Positions 6,323 through 7,983 of a stretch of 7,983 bases of DNA are shown here, one piece after another. The stretch covers positions 1 to 7,983 of the forward strand of contig CATEMS010000313.1 of NCBI GenBank assembly GCA_949507465.1, written 5' to 3'. The position numbers and the translations under genes were made by a program. Position 1 is the stretch's first letter; each line of letters opens with the position of its first letter. The notes beneath the pieces were generated by a model that saw only the letters and a list, made by a program, of their open reading frames with translations, was not told where the DNA came from and did no database searches. The stretch comes from Flavobacteriaceae bacterium. GTDB lineage: Bacteria; Bacteroidota; Bacteroidia; Flavobacteriales; Flavobacteriaceae.

Positions 6323-6330
6323 TACATTTG
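6323..6330 (+). promoter_or_regulatory. -7 element for the hydrolase gene
   Basis: TACATTTG is an exact match to TAnnTTTG. It would give a leader of about 20-24 bases before the ATG at 6357. No TTG is found 17-23 bases upstream, so the -33 element is missing or degenerate. Its last four bases are shared with the palindrome at 6327-6342. Confidence 0.4.
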
Positions 6331-6342
6331 TAAAGTTACAAA
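6327..6342. promoter_or_regulatory. 16-base palindrome between divergent menI and hydrolase genes; candidate operator
   Basis: TTTGTAA and TTACAAA form perfect seven-base arms around AG. The palindrome lies within the 44-base divergent gap. It overlaps the plus-strand -7 element TACATTTG (6323-6330) and the best minus-strand -7 candidate for menI, TAACTTTA (6338-6331, one mismatch to TAnnTTTG). A dimeric repressor bound here could control both directions at once. No regulator can be assigned. The AT-rich composition makes chance symmetry possible. Confidence 0.4.
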
Positions 6343-6356
6343 ACAGACTTTAAAAA

Positions 6357-7001
6357 ATGGGATTAGAAAAACAAGTTTCTTACACAACCACAAATACCTA
6401 CCAAACATTAAATACTTACAGCAATACGACCAAAAATGTATGGCTTGTTTTTCATGGGTTGGGGTTTTTGAGTCGATACTTTCTAAGGCATTTTGAAATT
6501 TTAAATCCTAGCGAGAATTATATTATCTGCCCTCAAGCACCCTCAAAATTTTATCTAGGTGAAAACTACAAACATGTAGGTGCCTGCTGGCTTACCAAAG
6601 AAAATACCCTATTAGAAACTAGTAATGTATTAAGATATATTGACCAGGTAGTTGCTCAAGAAAATATAGACCCAAATACAAATTTTATTGTTTTAGGATA
6701 CTCGCAGGGTGTATCAATTGCAACACGATGGTTGGCCTCTAGAAAAATTTCTTGTAAAAAACTTATTTTGCACAGTGGCGGTATCCCTAAAGAATTAACT
6801 CCAAAAGATTTTAGTTATTTAAATAGCAATACACAAACAACCTATATCTACGGAGATAAAGATCCGTATATAACCATACACAGAAAGACTCAGGAAACAA
6901 ACAAAGCAACTGCCCTATTTGGTCCAAGATTAACCGTAAAGGTTTTTGATGGAATCCATGAAGTTCATGGGCCATCAATACTAGATATTGCTTCAAGTTA
7001 A
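6357..7001 (+). CDS. Alpha/beta-hydrolase, phospholipase/carboxylesterase-like
   Basis: This 214-residue cytoplasmic protein has the layout of the compact phospholipase/carboxylesterase family. An oxyanion-hole motif HGLGF (33-37) is followed by the nucleophile elbow GYSQG (114-118) with Ser116. The acid is probably Asp169 in YGDKDP (165-170), and the base His201 in FDGIHEVH (197-204). There is no signal peptide. The substrate is unknown; relatives cleave small carboxylic or acyl esters. It diverges from menI and may share regulation with the menaquinone genes through the palindrome at 6327-6342. MenH (SHCHC synthase) is also an alpha/beta-hydrolase of similar catalytic design and is not otherwise seen here. 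However, the GYSQG motif and short length fit an esterase better, so I do not call it menH. It ends about 40 bases before the dnaK terminator. Confidence 0.85.
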   Translation: MGLEKQVSYTTTNTYQTLNTYSNTTKNVWLVFHGLGFLSRYFLRHFEILNPSENYIICPQAPSKFYLGENYKHVGACWLTKENTLLETSNVLRYIDQVVAQENIDPNTNFIVLGYSQGVSIATRWLASRKISCKKLILHSGGIPKELTPKDFSYLNSNTQTTYIYGDKDPYITIHRKTQETNKATALFGPRLTVKVFDGIHEVHGPSILDIASS

Positions 7002-7041
7002 GCCCTTAAGTTTTTACTAATTACTAATGGTAGATTTCCAT

Positions 7042-7075
7042 AAAAAAATCCCGCAGCGTTATTTCGCTGCGGGAT
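7042..7075 (-). terminator. Intrinsic terminator of dnaK
   Basis: ATCCCGCAGCG (7048-7058) and CGCTGCGGGAT (7065-7075) form a perfect 11-base-pair GC-rich stem with a six-base loop (TTATTT). On the minus strand the hairpin is followed by a run of T (7049 and 7048-7042 as read from that strand), the classic Rho-independent form. It begins 26 bases after the dnaK stop. On the plus strand the sequence after the stem is AT-rich without a T-run, so it may also stop the convergent hydrolase transcript, less efficiently. Confidence 0.93.
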
Positions 7076-7101
7076 ATATAAATATAATCTGTTGAGTGGT
7101 A

Positions 7102-7983
7102 TTATTTTACTTCCTCAAAGTCTACATCTTCAACATCTGCACTTTGGTCATCTGATGCAGAATCTGCAGCCGAACCTGCTGGTTGCTCTGCCCCTGCTTG
7201 TGCATCTGCCTGTGCTTTGTACATTTCTTCGCTAGCAACTTTCCAAGCTTCATTGATTTTATCAAGCGCTGGTTGGATTGTTTCTAGATCTTTTGTTTCA
7301 TAGGCTTTTTTAAGCTCCTCTAAAGCATCCTGAATTGGCTTTTTCTTATCATCAGATAATTTATCACCAAATTCTGTTAATTGCTTCTCTGTCTGGAAAA
7401 TCATACCATCAGCTTCATTGATTTTATCAGCTGTTTCTTTGGCAATCTTATCTGCATCTGCATTGGCCTCAGCCTCTTGCTTCATTTTTTGAATTTCCTC
7501 TTCAGTTAAGCCAGAAGAAGCTTCAATTCTGATATCTTGCTTTTTGTTGGTAGCTTTATCTTCGGCACTTACCTTGATTATACCGTTGGCATCAATATCA
7601 AAGGTTACTTCAATTTGAGGAACCCCACGCTTTGCCGGTGGGATATCACTTAAATGAAAACGACCAATTGTCTTGTTGTCATTTGCCATTGGGCGCTCTC
7701 CTTGCAGTACATGAATTTCTACAGAGGGCTGGTTATCTGCAGCCGTTGAGAATATTTGACTCTTCTTTGTAGGAATGGTGGTATTGGCATCGATAAGTTT
7801 TGTCATTACACTTCCCATGGTTTCAATACCAAGTGATAATGGTGTTACATCCAATAGTAAGACATCTTTTACATCTCCAGTCAACACACCTCCCTGAATA
7901 GCAGCACCTACGGCTACTACCTCATCTGGATTTACTCCTTTGTTTGGCGCTTTACCAAAGAACTTCTCTACTGCTTGTTGTAC
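7102..7983 (-). CDS. dnaK: Chaperone protein DnaK (Hsp70), C-terminal part, cut by the window edge
   Basis: The frame is open from the right edge to the TAA at 7104-7102 and gives 293 residues. DnaK is an ATP-driven chaperone that binds exposed hydrophobic segments together with DnaJ and GrpE. The fragment starts at the end of the nucleotide-binding domain (VNPDEVVAVGAAIQGG, 17-32) and continues into the interdomain linker DVLLLD (40-45). The substrate-binding beta-domain follows (TPLSLGIETMG, 47-57; HVLQGER, 91-97; GVPQIEVTFDIDANG, 120-134). Next come the helical lid (about 158-262), an Ala/Gln/Asp/Ser-rich flexible tail, and the conserved acidic end VDFEEVK. About 340 N-terminal residues, including the ATPase core, lie outside the window. 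It is convergent with the hydrolase gene and has a strong terminator at 7042-7075. Nothing ties it to the menaquinone genes. Confidence 0.98.
   Translation of the reverse strand, partial: VQQAVEKFFGKAPNKGVNPDEVVAVGAAIQGGVLTGDVKDVLLLDVTPLSLGIETMGSVMTKLIDANTTIPTKKSQIFSTAADNQPSVEIHVLQGERPMANDNKTIGRFHLSDIPPAKRGVPQIEVTFDIDANGIIKVSAEDKATNKKQDIRIEASSGLTEEEIQKMKQEAEANADADKIAKETADKINEADGMIFQTEKQLTEFGDKLSDDKKKPIQDALEELKKAYETKDLETIQPALDKINEAWKVASEEMYKAQADAQAGAEQPAGSAADSASDDQSADVEDVDFEEVK

Noticed and set aside
6236..6496. Plus-strand open frame overlapping the menI start and the hydrolase gene
   Set aside because: It runs over two convincing genes in other frames and has no recognisable features; the hydrolase frame has a complete catalytic triad.

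Overview
This AT-rich window carries a menaquinone (vitamin K2) gene cluster from a member of the Bacteroidota, most likely the family Flavobacteriaceae. The evidence is the style of the proteins (MenB, MenD and isochorismate synthase resembling flavobacterial ones, a short Crp/Fnr-like regulator, a three-S1-domain CvfB), the near absence of Shine-Dalgarno sequences, and several matches to the Bacteroidota promoter -7 element TAnnTTTG.

Layout from left to right. Positions 1-116 (minus) are the first 38 codons of a membrane acyl-CoA desaturase that runs off the left edge. Next, on the minus strand, come a Crp/Fnr-family regulator (174-746) and menB (767-1603), which has a good promoter just upstream. 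A small secreted protein of unknown function (1672-2181, plus) sits divergent from menB and convergent with cvfB (2197-3030, minus). Then follow menD (3120-4787), an isochorismate synthase gene (4816-5889) and a YdiI/MenI-like hotdog thioesterase gene (5893-6312), all minus and tightly packed. An alpha/beta-hydrolase gene (6357-7001, plus) diverges from them. A strong intrinsic terminator (7042-7075) separates it from the C-terminal half of dnaK (7102 to the right edge, minus).

How the genes work together: the isochorismate synthase converts chorismate to isochorismate. MenD adds the 2-oxoglutarate-derived unit to give SEPHCHC. MenB closes the naphthoate ring to give DHNA-CoA, and the MenI-like thioesterase probably releases DHNA for prenylation. 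menH, menC, menE and menA are not in the window. The regulator and desaturase downstream of menB suggest a link between respiratory quinone supply and membrane lipid state, but that is inference.

The core genes are ordinary. The points worth a second look are regulatory: apparently leaderless promoters for menD and cvfB, an FNR-type dyad on the regulator's own start codon, a palindrome lying across two divergent -7 elements at menI/hydrolase, a dyad spanning two convergent stop codons, and an orphan secreted protein inside the cluster. I saw no CRISPR array, insertion sequence, RNA gene or defence system. No gene-free stretch exceeds 100 bases.
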